This document shows positions 26,360 through 34,720 of a DNA stretch of 64,000 nucleotides, piece after piece (within the stretch, counting starts at the first letter, position 1; every line of letters begins with the position of its first letter). Where the stretch lies: assembly GCF_000717995.1 (NCBI RefSeq), contig NZ_JODM01000009.1, forward strand, positions 1 through 64,000, read 5' to 3'. The notes beneath the pieces were generated by a model. It saw only the letters and a program-made list of their open reading frames with translations, was not told where the DNA came from and made no database searches. Position numbers and translations under genes: made by a program. The DNA is from Streptomyces violaceorubidus. GTDB lineage: Bacteria > Actinomycetota > Actinomycetes > Streptomycetales > Streptomycetaceae.

Positions 26360-27229
26360 TCACCCGAGGTGCCGCAGCGCCGCATGGGCCGCCGCGAGCG
26401 CCTGCTCGGCGTAGCCGCGGCCGAACAGCACGGCGTGCACGAGCAGCGGGAAGAGCTGGTGCACCCCCACGCGGTCGGTCCAGCCGTCGGCGAGCGGCGC
26501 GGTCTCCTCGTAGCCCGCCAGGATCCGCTCCGGAAACGGGCAGCCGAAGAGGCGCAGCATCGCCAGGTCGGTCTCCCGGTGCCCGCCGTGCGCGGCCGGA
26601 TCGATCAGGCGGACGTGCCCGTCGGCGCCCCACAGCACGTTGCCGCTCCACAGGTCCCCGTGCAGCCGGGCCGGCCGCTCGGCGGGCCCGGCAAGGTCGG
26701 GCAGCCGCTCGCAGACGCGCTCGACGTCGGCCGCCTCGGCCGCCCGGACGGTGCCGGCGTCGACCGCGAGGCGCAGATACGGCAGCACGCGGTGCGCGGC
26801 GTACCAGCGGGGCCAGTCGTCCCCGCTGACGTTGCGCATCGGTGCCCGCCCGATGTACGCCTCCTCGGGTCCGCCGGGCGGCGCGGCCCCGAACGCCGGC
26901 GCCCCGGCGGAGTGCAGCCCGGCCAGGTCCCGCCCGAACCGGACCGCCGCCCCGGCACTCGCCGGTCCCCGCACCACCCGCTCCGTGACCAGCCCGCGCC
27001 CGTCCACGCCGTGCACCTCCGGGATCCGCACCGTCCCGGCCCCGGCCAGCCAGCGCAACCCCGCGGCCTCGGCCCGCGCGGCAACGGGGTCGTCCGCGAA
27101 CTTGACCACCACGGTGCGCCCGTCGTCGAGGGCGACCTCGGTGAGCCCTCCGGCCAACGGACGCTCACCGGTCACCGCCCGCCCGGTGAACCGGGCCGCG
27201 ACAAGCGAGGACGAGCCGGCGAAACCCAT
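26360..27229 (-). CDS. Fructosamine kinase-family protein
   Basis: A 289-residue kinase of the fructosamine-3-kinase/APH fold, which phosphorylates glycated amines for deglycation. Visible: TVVVKFADDP (ATP-binding Lys), catalytic loop ARLHGDLWSGNVLWG (HGD....N), and metal-binding LIDPAAHGGHRETDLAM. FGCPFPERILAGYEE matches the family C-terminus. Start ATG 27229; no obvious ribosome site. Downstream lies the repeat array that precedes tetR. Confidence 0.88.
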   Translation of the reverse strand: MGFAGSSSLVAARFTGRAVTGERPLAGGLTEVALDDGRTVVVKFADDPVAARAEAAGLRWLAGAGTVRIPEVHGVDGRGLVTERVVRGPASAGAAVRFGRDLAGLHSAGAPAFGAAPPGGPEEAYIGRAPMRNVSGDDWPRWYAAHRVLPYLRLAVDAGTVRAAEAADVERVCERLPDLAGPAERPARLHGDLWSGNVLWGADGHVRLIDPAAHGGHRETDLAMLRLFGCPFPERILAGYEETAPLADGWTDRVGVHQLFPLLVHAVLFGRGYAEQALAAAHAALRHLG

Positions 27230-27537
27230 ACCGCCGAGCCTAGGACCCGACCCCACCCGCAGCAGCCCGACGCCGCAGCGGAGGGCGGCGAGCGGTGGCG
27301 GACGGGTGGGCGGCGTGGTGGGGGCGGGGCGGTCCCGGTCGGGGCGATGGCGCGGCGGGCCGGAGTCGCCGTACCCGGGTCGGGTCCGCGTCGCGGCCGG
27401 TCGGAAGCACACCCGCCTCGGCCGGTCGGGTCCCGCCGCCGGGCGCGTGGTCACGTCGTGGGGCGGCTGCCGCCGACCCGGTGAAATCCGTGCGGTGCGC
27501 CGATCGGACCCCCGGGGCGCGGGGGAGCAATGGGACT
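27230..27537. other. 308-bp non-coding gap
   Basis: GC-rich sequence between two divergently oriented genes. I see no recognisable operator or hairpin beyond GGGGGAG just before ATG 27538, and no conserved short protein. Confidence 0.4.
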
Positions 27538-27861
27538 ATGACCAGTTCAGCGTTTCACCGGACCATCGTCCTGCCCGCCTCCGTGTGCCAGCAGGCCGCG
27601 CACCACCTCGAACAGGCGGTGCACAAGGCCATCGACGGTGCCGCCACGCCGTGGCGCGCCTTCCGCGGGGCCGACGGGGACGACTTCGCCTTCTCCGTAC
27701 CGGTCGTCGAACAGGCCGCCGGCTGTCTGCTGGTGCTGGCCGCCGAGAGCGCCCAGAGCCTGCGCCCCTCCGCCCTGCGCGCCCTGATCACCGTCGCCCT
27801 GCACCTGCGGGACGCCGCCGAGGCCGTCCGCCGCCCCGCGGTCCCCAGCCCGGCGTGGTGA
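27538..27861 (+). CDS. Hypothetical small protein
   Basis: A 107-residue protein, mainly helical (ASVCQQAAHHLEQAVHKAIDG) with an Ala/Leu-rich second half (CLLVLAAESAQSLRPSALRALITVALHLRDAAEAVRR). It has no transmembrane helix of convincing length and no motif I recognise. ATG 27538 has GGGGGAG about 10 bases upstream. It lies 86 bp before the maleylpyruvate-isomerase-like gene on the same strand. Confidence 0.55.
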   Translation: MTSSAFHRTIVLPASVCQQAAHHLEQAVHKAIDGAATPWRAFRGADGDDFAFSVPVVEQAAGCLLVLAAESAQSLRPSALRALITVALHLRDAAEAVRRPAVPSPAW

Positions 27862-27947
27862 GCGCGGACCGCGCGCGAGGGCGCCGGGACGCGACGGGCG
27901 TGGGAAACGCCGTGCCCGCGACCTGAACCTGTGTTTGGCTCGACGCC

Positions 27948-28715
27948 ATGGAGTTCTCCCGCTTCCTGGAATGCCTCGCGGCCGACCACGACCGACTGCG
28001 GACCGTCGTCGAGGCCGACGCCGACGCCCCGGTGCCGCCCTGCCCCGGCTGGACGGTCGCCGACCTGACCCGTCACGTCGGCGAGGTCTACCTGCACAAG
28101 ACCGCCGCCATGCGCGACGGCGCCGAGCCCGAGCCCTGGCCGCCGAAGGAGTTCGCCGAGGAGGCGCCGACGGCACTGCTCGACCGGGGCTACACCGCGC
28201 TGCGTGCCGAGTTCGCCACCCGCGCCCCCGAGGACCCCGCCGGTACCTGGTACGGCCCCGACCAGAGCGTCGGCTTCTGGATCCGGCGGATGGCCCAGGA
28301 GACGGTCGTCCACCGCATCGACGCCGAACTGGCCACCGGACGGCCCGTCACCGCCGTACCGGACGACCTCGCGGTGGACGGCGTCGACGAACTGCTCAAG
28401 GTCTTCGCCGCGTACGCCGTGGCCGAGTGGGGCGACTACTTCGCCGGGATCCTGGACGGCTCACCGGGCCGCACGGTCCTGGTGCGGGCCGGCGACGACG
28501 CGGCCTGGCGGGTGCGGACCGGTCCGGGGGAGTTCACCGTCACGGACGGCGTGGGCGACGGTACGGCCGACGCGACGCTGAGCGGCTCCCCGCAAGACGT
28601 GCTGCGCTCGCTCTGGAACCGGGCGGGCGCCGAAGGGGACCGCGGTGTGACCGTCGAGGGCGATCCCGGGGCCCTGGCGGAACTGAGGCGCTGCCTCGTC
28701 GTGGCGACCCAGTGA
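27948..28715 (+). CDS. Maleylpyruvate isomerase-family mycothiol-dependent enzyme
   Basis: A 255-residue protein of the MDMPI/DinB-like superfamily. The N-terminal four-helix bundle begins MEFSRFLECLAADHDRLR and carries PCPGWTVADLTRHVGEVYLH; a later helix has AQETVVHRIDAELATG. Together these histidines and Asp/Glu form the divalent-metal site used with mycothiol. A C-terminal beta-rich domain (TVLVRAGDDAAWRVRTG) follows as in other actinobacterial members. Substrate unknown. Start ATG 27948 lacks a clear ribosome site. Confidence 0.85.
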   Translation: MEFSRFLECLAADHDRLRTVVEADADAPVPPCPGWTVADLTRHVGEVYLHKTAAMRDGAEPEPWPPKEFAEEAPTALLDRGYTALRAEFATRAPEDPAGTWYGPDQSVGFWIRRMAQETVVHRIDAELATGRPVTAVPDDLAVDGVDELLKVFAAYAVAEWGDYFAGILDGSPGRTVLVRAGDDAAWRVRTGPGEFTVTDGVGDGTADATLSGSPQDVLRSLWNRAGAEGDRGVTVEGDPGALAELRRCLVVATQ

Positions 28716-28748
28716 GCGGACCTCCGGCACCCGGCGGCGCCCCGGGCG

Positions 28749-30107
28749 TCAGGCACCGATGAGGCGCAGCGACCCCCACAGGGCCACCGTCGAGGCGGCG
28801 ACCGCGGCCGGCACGGTGAGCAGCCCCAGCACGGTGAACCGGCCCAGCTCCACCTCGATGCCGTGCCGGTGCAGGATGCGCCGCCACAGCAGGGTCGCCA
28901 GCGAACCGACATAGGTCAGGTTGGGGCCCAGGTTCACCCCGATCAGTACGGCGAGGACCGGGGCCGGCCCGCCCGGCGAGGCCAGCGGGAGCAGGGCGAG
29001 TACGGCCGGCAGGTTGTTGACCAGGTTGGCCAGCACCGCGGCGAGGGCCGCCACCCCGAGCAGCGCCGGCAGCGAGTCCCCGTCCGGCAGCAGCCGCCCC
29101 AGCCCGGTCGCCGGCGCGCCCGCCACCACGCCCTGCACCACGATGCCCAGGGCCAGGACGAACAGGCAGAACAGCGGCGCGGCGGCGCCCACCAGCTCCC
29201 GGGGCGCGACATGGCGCCGGGCCAGCGCCCGCACCCCGAGCACCAGCACACCGCCGAGCGCCGCCCACGCGGGGTCCACCCCGGCCGGCGAGGCCACGGC
29301 GAATCCGGCCAGGGTCAGGGCCACGACGACCACGGTGAAACGCGGCACGGACGGCGCGGGCGGCGCTGCCGCCCGGGCGGGCCCGTCACCGGCGGCAGCG
29401 CCCGGCCCCCGCACGTTCGAGGACCCGGCGCGCCCGCGGTCGACGGGTGCCGGGTCGACGCGCGCGGGGACCACCGACGCCGGCTCGGCCAGGTCCGCGC
29501 GGAAGAAACGGCGGAAGACGGCGTACTCGACGGCGATCGCCGCCAGCCAGGGCAGCGCCATCAGCGCCGCGAACCGGGTGAAGGTCAGCCCACTGGCCGT
29601 GAACGCCAGCAGGTTGGTCAGGTTGGAGACCGGCAGCAGCAGCGAGGCGGAGTTCGCCAGGTGCGCCGTCGCGTACACGTGCGGGCGGGCCCGAGCACCG
29701 GCCCGGGACGCGGTGGCCAGGACCACGGGGGTGAGCAGGACCGCGGTGGCGTCCAGACTGAGCACGGCCGTCACCGCGCAGGCCACGGCGAACACCCCGG
29801 CCAGCAGCCGCCGCGGGCTGCCGCCGCACCGCCGGGCCACGGCCGCGCCGACGGCCTCGAACAGTCCCTCCTTGGCGCACAGGTACGCCAGCGTCAGCAC
29901 CAGCGCGAGGAAGACGACGACCGGCAGCAGCGTACGGGTCTGCTCCCACGCCCGGTGCGGGGACACCATGCCGAGCGCCACCACCAGCACGGCGGCGGGC
30001 ACGGCGGCCACCGCCTCCGGCAGCCCCCTCGGGCGCAGCACCGCGAAGGCCAGGACACCCAGCAGCAGGACGACGGGCACGGCCTCGGAGAGGACGGTGG
30101 TACTCAG
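28749..30107 (-). CDS. SLC13/ArsB-NhaD-type permease
   Basis: A 452-residue membrane protein with about ten to twelve hydrophobic helices in two repeats separated by a Pro/Arg-rich cytosolic loop (about residues 215-255). Repeat signatures: LSLDATAVLLTPVVLAT and VLANLVNNLPAVLALLPL, followed by GVNLGPNLTYVGSLATLLW, as in ArsB and the ion-transporter superfamily. Transport of an anion such as arsenite or dicarboxylate is possible; no arsenic genes are adjacent. The GGAGGAG site lies 5 bases before a CTG codon (30107); the nearest GTG start in frame is 30080. The start is therefore uncertain. Confidence 0.82.
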   Translation of the reverse strand: MSTTVLSEAVPVVLLLGVLAFAVLRPRGLPEAVAAVPAAVLVVALGMVSPHRAWEQTRTLLPVVVFLALVLTLAYLCAKEGLFEAVGAAVARRCGGSPRRLLAGVFAVACAVTAVLSLDATAVLLTPVVLATASRAGARARPHVYATAHLANSASLLLPVSNLTNLLAFTASGLTFTRFAALMALPWLAAIAVEYAVFRRFFRADLAEPASVVPARVDPAPVDRGRAGSSNVRGPGAAAGDGPARAAAPPAPSVPRFTVVVVALTLAGFAVASPAGVDPAWAALGGVLVLGVRALARRHVAPRELVGAAAPLFCLFVLALGIVVQGVVAGAPATGLGRLLPDGDSLPALLGVAALAAVLANLVNNLPAVLALLPLASPGGPAPVLAVLIGVNLGPNLTYVGSLATLLWRRILHRHGIEVELGRFTVLGLLTVPAAVAASTVALWGSLRLIGA

Positions 30108-30323
30108 GACTTCTCCTCCACACCGGTGAGCCGGGCGGGAACCCGGTGATCGGCGAACGCGCTCAAGGGTCGCATCCCCGGGCGCGGACGGGGCCCGGGG
30201 GGCGTGCTGTGGCCGACGCCACGCCCAAGCCGAGGACCGGGCCGTGTCCCGCGCGACGCGCCGCGGGCTACCGTTTCCACGGACCCCGAGTTCCCCACGA
30301 CGAGCAGTTCGGACGGCCCGGCA

Positions 30324-30851
30324 GTGCACACAGATCTCTCCCCCGTCATCGCGGCGACCGCGCAGTGGCTCACCCGCGCCTACCCGGCGTCCGGCGGCGC
30401 CCTGTCCGACGCCCTGTGCGAGGTGCAGGCCCGCCAGGCCGTCACGGTCGCGGCCCGGCTGCGCTACCCCACCCCGATGGACGTGGCGCTGCTGGGCGTG
30501 ACGGGCCCCGGCGGCTCCGCCCGGCTCGACCGGGCCACCGGCGCCGGCGGCGCGGCGTCCGCAGACCCGGACGCGGACGTCTGGCGGACCTGGGTGGACG
30601 AGGTCGTCGCCAGCTGGGCGGCCTGCCTGCTGACCGACCCGGCGCTCGCCGGACCGGCCGTGGCCGCGCTGGCCGACGGCGGCCCCTCGGCCGGGACACC
30701 GGCGGAGTTCCGCCGCCTGCTCGCGCCCGACGACACCGACCGCCGGGCGGCGGCCCTGCTGCGCCACCCGGACCTCGTCGCCCCCGTCGCCGCCCTGCAC
30801 CACGCCGGGCTCGTGGCCCGACTGGGCCCGGGGCAGGCCCTCGTCGCCTGA
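30324..30851 (+). CDS. Hypothetical protein, Ala-rich helical
   Basis: A 175-residue protein without signal peptide. Segments such as LSPVIAATAQWLTRAYP, ALCEVQARQAVTVAARLRYPTPMDVALLGVTG and DTDRRAAALLRHPDLVAPVAALHHAGL suggest an all-helical fold. No family recognised. GTG 30324 is used; the reading frame stays open upstream to 30204 but that part is of low quality. It is convergent with an MFS gene, with the 14-bp repeat array between. Confidence 0.5.
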   Translation: MHTDLSPVIAATAQWLTRAYPASGGALSDALCEVQARQAVTVAARLRYPTPMDVALLGVTGPGGSARLDRATGAGGAASADPDADVWRTWVDEVVASWAACLLTDPALAGPAVAALADGGPSAGTPAEFRRLLAPDDTDRRAAALLRHPDLVAPVAALHHAGLVARLGPGQALVA

Positions 30852-30871
30852 GCGTCGCCGGGACCGGCCCG

Positions 30872-31081
30872 CGCTCGTCTGTGCGCGCTCGTCGGTCCGC
30901 GTCCGGTGGTGCGCGTCCGGTGGTGCGCGTCCGCCGGTGCGCGTCCGTCGGTCCGTGCTCGTCGGTGCGCGTCCGGCGGTGCGCGCTCGTCGGTCCGCAT
31001 CCGGTGGTGCGCGTCCGGCGGTGCCCGTCCGTCGGTCCGTGCTCGTCGGTCCGCGTCCGCCGGTCCGCGTCCGCCCGCGCG
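30872..31081. repeat. 14-bp tandem repeat, about 15 copies
   Basis: The consensus CGTCCGGTGGTGCG is repeated with substitutions only (CGTCCGTCGGTCCG, CGCTCGTCGGTCCG and similar) fifteen times in phase. It fills nearly the entire 244-bp gap between convergent stops at 30851 and 31096. The last unit runs into the perfect 16-bp palindrome CCGCCCGCGCGGGCGG at 31071-31086. The unit is not a multiple of three, so it is not a coding repeat. Confidence 0.9.
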
Positions 31082-31095
31082 GGCGGAGGGGGCCC

Positions 31096-32448
31096 TCAGG
31101 CAGCCGTCTCCAGGGTCGCCACCGGGGACACCCTCGCCACCGTCGCCCGGCGCTCGCGCAGGAGGTGGCCCGCGCCGATCGTGCCGGCGATGATCAGCCC
31201 GCCCGCGATCAGGGCGCCGCGGGCACCGGCCAGCTCCATCAGGAGGCCCAGCGCGGGCGGCCCGCCCAGGCCCCACACCGTGCCGATGCTGCCCCACACC
31301 CCGAGCACCCGGCCCCGCAGGTGCGCGGGCGGGTCGGTCTGGAGCACCGCCGTTCCGGCGGTGTCGGAGACGGACTCCACCACGGCCATCGGCAGCACCA
31401 TCACCAGCAGGACGGCCAGCGACGGCGACAGCCCCGCCACCACCTGCAACAGCCCGCCCGCCGCCGCCAGCGCGCCCACCACCCGCACCGAGGGGCGGCG
31501 CAGCCGGGCACCGAGGACGGCGCCGACGATGCCGCCGACCGCCAGCACTGTGGAGACGGTGCCGAAGGAACCCGCGCCGCCCGCCAGCGGCCCGGTGACC
31601 AGCACGGCCAGGGTCAGCTGGTAGTTGCGCCCGAAGACCGCGCTGACCCCGGTGACCCCGGCCAGGGCCAGCAGCCGGGGGCGGCGGGCGAAGAAGGCCA
31701 GCCCCTCGCGCACGCTCATGGTGTCCTTCGTGCCGGGGTCCTCGGCCGCCCCCGTGTGCCGGACCGCCCCCGGGGCCGGGCGCAGGAAGGGGATGACCGA
31801 GGCCACGAACAGGAACGACAGCCCGTTGGCGGCGTACGCGGCGGCCGTGCCGAGGAAACCGACCGTCACACCGGCGAGCGCGGCACCCGCGAGCCGGCCC
31901 GCCTGGTGCACCAGGGCGCCCACCCCGATCGCGGAGGGCACGTCCTCGCGCGGGACGAGGTCGTTGCCCAGCAGGGAACACGCCGGGCCGTCGACCGTGG
32001 CGATCACGCCGGTGACGGCGGCCAGCACCATCAGGGTGGCCACGTCGAGCCGGTCGAGCGCCACCATGAGCGCGGTCACGAAGGCGACCGCTCCGAGCAG
32101 CGCCTGGCTGACCGCGGCGGTCAGCTTGCGCGGCCAGCGGTCGACGGCCGCGCCGCCGAACACACTGATCAGCAGCGCGGGCGCGGCCTGGACGGACATC
32201 GACAGACCCGTCGCCGCGGCGGAGCCGGTGATCTGCAGGACCAGCAGGTTCTGCACGGTGAGCTGCATCCACGTACCGGCGTTCGACACGAAGTTCGCGA
32301 CCGACCACCAGCGCATGCTGCGGTGTCTCAGGGACCGCCACGGCGAGCGGCTCGTCGAATCGGACAACTCTGACGACTCTGACGACTCGGACGGCTTGGA
32401 CGGCGGGGCGGCAGGGGGCGGCGGGGCGGAGAGGGAGGAAGAAGACAC
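31096..32448 (-). CDS. MFS exporter (EntS/MFS_3 type)
   Basis: A 450-residue, about 12-helix transporter. After an N-terminal Ser/Pro-rich cytosolic tail come SMRWWSVANFVSNAGTWMQLTVQNLLVLQITGSAAATGL, the helix 2-3 motif GGAAVDRWPRKLTAAVSQ, QAGRLAGAALAGVTVG and a second-half HLRGRVLGVWGSIGTVWGLGGPPALG, as in enterobactin-exporter-like and DHA3 drug efflux proteins. GTG 32448 is the likely start. The tail encodes a 9-bp DNA repeat (SESSESSEL). Substrate unknown. Confidence 0.85.
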   Translation of the reverse strand: MSSSSLSAPPPPAAPPSKPSESSESSELSDSTSRSPWRSLRHRSMRWWSVANFVSNAGTWMQLTVQNLLVLQITGSAAATGLSMSVQAAPALLISVFGGAAVDRWPRKLTAAVSQALLGAVAFVTALMVALDRLDVATLMVLAAVTGVIATVDGPACSLLGNDLVPREDVPSAIGVGALVHQAGRLAGAALAGVTVGFLGTAAAYAANGLSFLFVASVIPFLRPAPGAVRHTGAAEDPGTKDTMSVREGLAFFARRPRLLALAGVTGVSAVFGRNYQLTLAVLVTGPLAGGAGSFGTVSTVLAVGGIVGAVLGARLRRPSVRVVGALAAAGGLLQVVAGLSPSLAVLLVMVLPMAVVESVSDTAGTAVLQTDPPAHLRGRVLGVWGSIGTVWGLGGPPALGLLMELAGARGALIAGGLIIAGTIGAGHLLRERRATVARVSPVATLETAA

Positions 32449-32816
32449 AGTGCGCCACTCGAAGGCGGGTCGTGCGACCCGGAGGGGAAACGGAGGGGAA
32501 CCAGGAGGCCGGCTGCGCTGCGCGGCCGTTCCACCGATCCGGCTGGGGCGCCGACCATCGTGACAGAACGGACCGGCCAGTCGTCGCCCGTCAGCACCCC
32601 CGCCGCCGGCCCGGCCGGGGCAACCGCCCTCGACCGCGGCGCACTTGACGGCGCGAGTGTGCTTGATCACAGCACTTCGCGGACGGGCCCAGGGTCCGCC
32701 GGCCGTGACCGTCGTCACGGTGCGTGGTCCCGGCGGCGGGCGTCGGAGCATGTGAGCGCCTCGGTGGGGCACTCGGGGCCCGCTGTTCAGCGCTGCGAGG
32801 CAGAAAGGTCGTCCTC
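32449..32816. other. 368-bp divergent intergenic region
   Basis: Between the MFS gene (minus) and the epimerase-like gene (plus). It holds a TTGACG at 32645, the palindrome GTGCT-N7-AGCAC (32659-32675) around TGATCA, and a perfect CCGTGAC-CGTC-GTCACGG hairpin (32703-32720). No conserved protein is recognisable. Confidence 0.45.
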
Positions 32817-33869
32817 ATGATGCCGATGGCGGCGTTCAGTCCCCGGGGGGAGTCGCGCGCGCCCTGGGACCGTGTCCTGGTGACCGGCGGGGCCGGATTC
32901 CTCGGCTCCCACCTGTGCACCCGGCTGCTCGACGCGGGGGCCGAGGTGGACTGCCTGGACAACCTCTCCACGGGGCGGGCCGAGAAGGTGGCCCATCTGG
33001 CGGGCCGCCCCGGCTTCCGCTTCCTGGAACGGGACATCTCCCGACCCGGCGGCGCGGACGCGCTGAGCGGCCCCTACGACCTCGTCCTGCACCTTGCGGG
33101 ACCCGCGTCCCCGGGCGCCCGGCCGGACCGGCCCGTGGAGGCCCTCGACGCGGGCAGCCTGGGCACGCGTACCGCACTGGCCGTCGCCGGACGGGACGGT
33201 GCCAGGTTCCTGCTCGCCTCCTCGCCCCCGGTGGGCCCCCGCCCCCGCGGCCACGCCCCGGACGACGCCGACCCGGTCGGCCCGCACCGTGCCTGCGCCG
33301 AGGCCGTCCGGTTCGCCGAGGCCCTGGTCGCCGCGCACGCGGGCGCCCACGGCTCGAACGCCGGGATCGTCCGGCTGTTCGCGGGATACGGTCCCGGCAT
33401 GCGGGCGGACGGCGGGGGGACACCGGCCGCCCTCATCGAGCAGGCGCTGGCCGGCCGGCCGGTCACCGTCCCCGGGGACGGGGGCGGGAGGCACCCGCTG
33501 TGCTACGTCGACGACATGGTCGACGGCGTCCTGCTGGTCGCGGCCGGGCGGTCGGTGCGGCCCGTGGACATCGGCGGCGACGAGGAGCCAACGGTCGCGG
33601 AGATCGCCCGCCTGGTGATCGAGCTGACCGGTTCCGACTCGCCGCTGGTGTTCGTGCGGGACCCGGAGGAGGGAAGCGTCCCGCCCCGCCCGGTCACCGG
33701 CTTCGCCCGCGAGATCTTCGGCTGGCTGCCCAGCGTGACCTGGCAGGACGGCCTGGAACGCACCGTCGCCGCCTTCCGCGGACGGCGCGAGCCCTTTCCG
33801 GCACCGGGCGGGCAGACGCCGGGCGGGCAGACGACGGACGGGCGGGCGGGGGAGGAGTGGTGTGCGTGA
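32817..33869 (+). CDS. NAD-dependent epimerase/dehydratase homologue, catalytic YxxxK absent
   Basis: A 350-residue extended-SDR protein closest in layout to UDP-glucuronate decarboxylases. NAD site RVLVTGGAGFLGSHLC, LDNLSTG, LVLHLAGPASPG, IVRLFAGYGPGMRADGGG and LCYVDDMVDGVLLV are preserved. The active-site segment that should read GPxxxYxxxK is GPHRACAEAVRFAE: Cys160 replaces the Tyr and Val164 the Lys, and the preceding Ser/Thr-Glu loop (ASSPPVGPRP) is altered. Normal catalysis is therefore unlikely. ATG 32817 has AAAGG eight bases upstream. The C-terminus ends in Gly/Gln repeats. Confidence 0.85.
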   Translation: MMPMAAFSPRGESRAPWDRVLVTGGAGFLGSHLCTRLLDAGAEVDCLDNLSTGRAEKVAHLAGRPGFRFLERDISRPGGADALSGPYDLVLHLAGPASPGARPDRPVEALDAGSLGTRTALAVAGRDGARFLLASSPPVGPRPRGHAPDDADPVGPHRACAEAVRFAEALVAAHAGAHGSNAGIVRLFAGYGPGMRADGGGTPAALIEQALAGRPVTVPGDGGGRHPLCYVDDMVDGVLLVAAGRSVRPVDIGGDEEPTVAEIARLVIELTGSDSPLVFVRDPEEGSVPPRPVTGFAREIFGWLPSVTWQDGLERTVAAFRGRREPFPAPGGQTPGGQTTDGRAGEEWCA

Positions 33870-33880
33870 GGGCCCGCGCC

Positions 33881-34028
33881 GCCCGGCCCACCTCCCGCGC
33901 GGCCGGCCCACCTCCCGCGTGCCCGGCGCACCTCCCGCGCGCCCGGCGCATCACGTGCGGGTGCCCGGCACACCACCCGCGCGCCCGGCGCATCCCCTGC
34001 GCGGGTGCCCGACGCATCGCCCGCGGGG
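33881..34028. repeat. About 20-bp tandem repeat, seven copies
   Basis: Units of 20, 20, 20, 22, 20, 24 and about 22 bp share the consensus GCCCGGCGCACCTCCCGCGC. They begin 12 bp after the epimerase stop and end 46 bp before the convergent hemerythrin stop at 34074. Confidence 0.85.
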
Positions 34029-34073
34029 CCCGGAACACCGCCCGGGCCCCGCAGGTGGTGCCGACGGAGTCCC

Positions 34074-34637
34074 TCAGCCGGACTTGCCCCGCCCCGACAG
34101 CGCGTCCCGGACCCGGTCGACCATGCCCGCTCCGGGGGCCAGGAGCTTGTTCGCCGGGGGCTTGTCGGGGGCCGACGGGTGCGGCCGGGTCGGCGCCGTC
34201 TTCTTGGCCTGACGGACCTTGTCCCCCAGCTCGTCCAGGGCCCGCGCGGGACACGCCTCGCGCAGCCGCGGGAACAGGTTGCCCTCCTCGTCGGCGACGT
34301 GCTCACGGATCTCGCTCATCAGCATGCCGATCAACCGGTCGAACTCGGCGTCGTCCGCCGCCCGGCCCTCCAGGTCCTTCATGATCCGTTCGGCCTGGGC
34401 GTGGTCCGCCAGCTCCTTGTCGGCGAGAGCGCCCCCGCCGGCCACGTGCTCACGAACCGCCGGGTAGAGATACGCCTCCTCCGCCACCGAGTGCCGGATC
34501 AGCTCGATCGTGGCCCGGTCGGCGTACAGCTTGCGGTCCTTGTGACCGGGCGGCAGTGCCTCGATCCTGCCGAAGAGCTCCTCGACCTCACGGTGATCGG
34601 TCGTCAGCTCGTCGATGACGTTTCCTCCGTGTCCCAC
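34074..34637 (-). CDS. Hemerythrin HHE domain protein
   Basis: A 187-residue cytosolic protein. The four-helix di-iron bundle shows TTDHREVEELF, ELIRHSVAEEAYLYP, ADHAQAERIMKDLE and IREHVADEEGNLFPRL, giving the H...HxxxE...H...HxxxD/E ligands. Bacterial HHE proteins bind oxygen or NO, or act in iron and redox stress. A basic Pro-rich tail (KKTAPTRPHPSAPDKPP) follows. GTG 34637 has a GGAGGTG site. It lies downstream of DoxX and the molybdenum oxidoreductase genes on the same strand. Confidence 0.88.
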   Translation of the reverse strand: MGHGGNVIDELTTDHREVEELFGRIEALPPGHKDRKLYADRATIELIRHSVAEEAYLYPAVREHVAGGGALADKELADHAQAERIMKDLEGRAADDAEFDRLIGMLMSEIREHVADEEGNLFPRLREACPARALDELGDKVRQAKKTAPTRPHPSAPDKPPANKLLAPGAGMVDRVRDALSGRGKSG

Positions 34638-34720
34638 GGTCCACCTCCAAGAGGGTCGTGGCGGTCGCGGGTCCGACCGCCACGGCGTCGGGTCCCCCGC
34701 GAGAGGCGGTCGACGCCCGG

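Noticed and set aside
30872..31081. CRISPR array
   Set aside because: Units are 14 bp directly abutting with no spacers; it is a tandem repeat.
32560..32820. 86-codon plus-strand open frame between the MFS and epimerase-like genes
   Set aside because: Crosses the hairpin at 32703 and the palindrome at 32659, has no ribosome site and overlaps the start of the epimerase-like gene.
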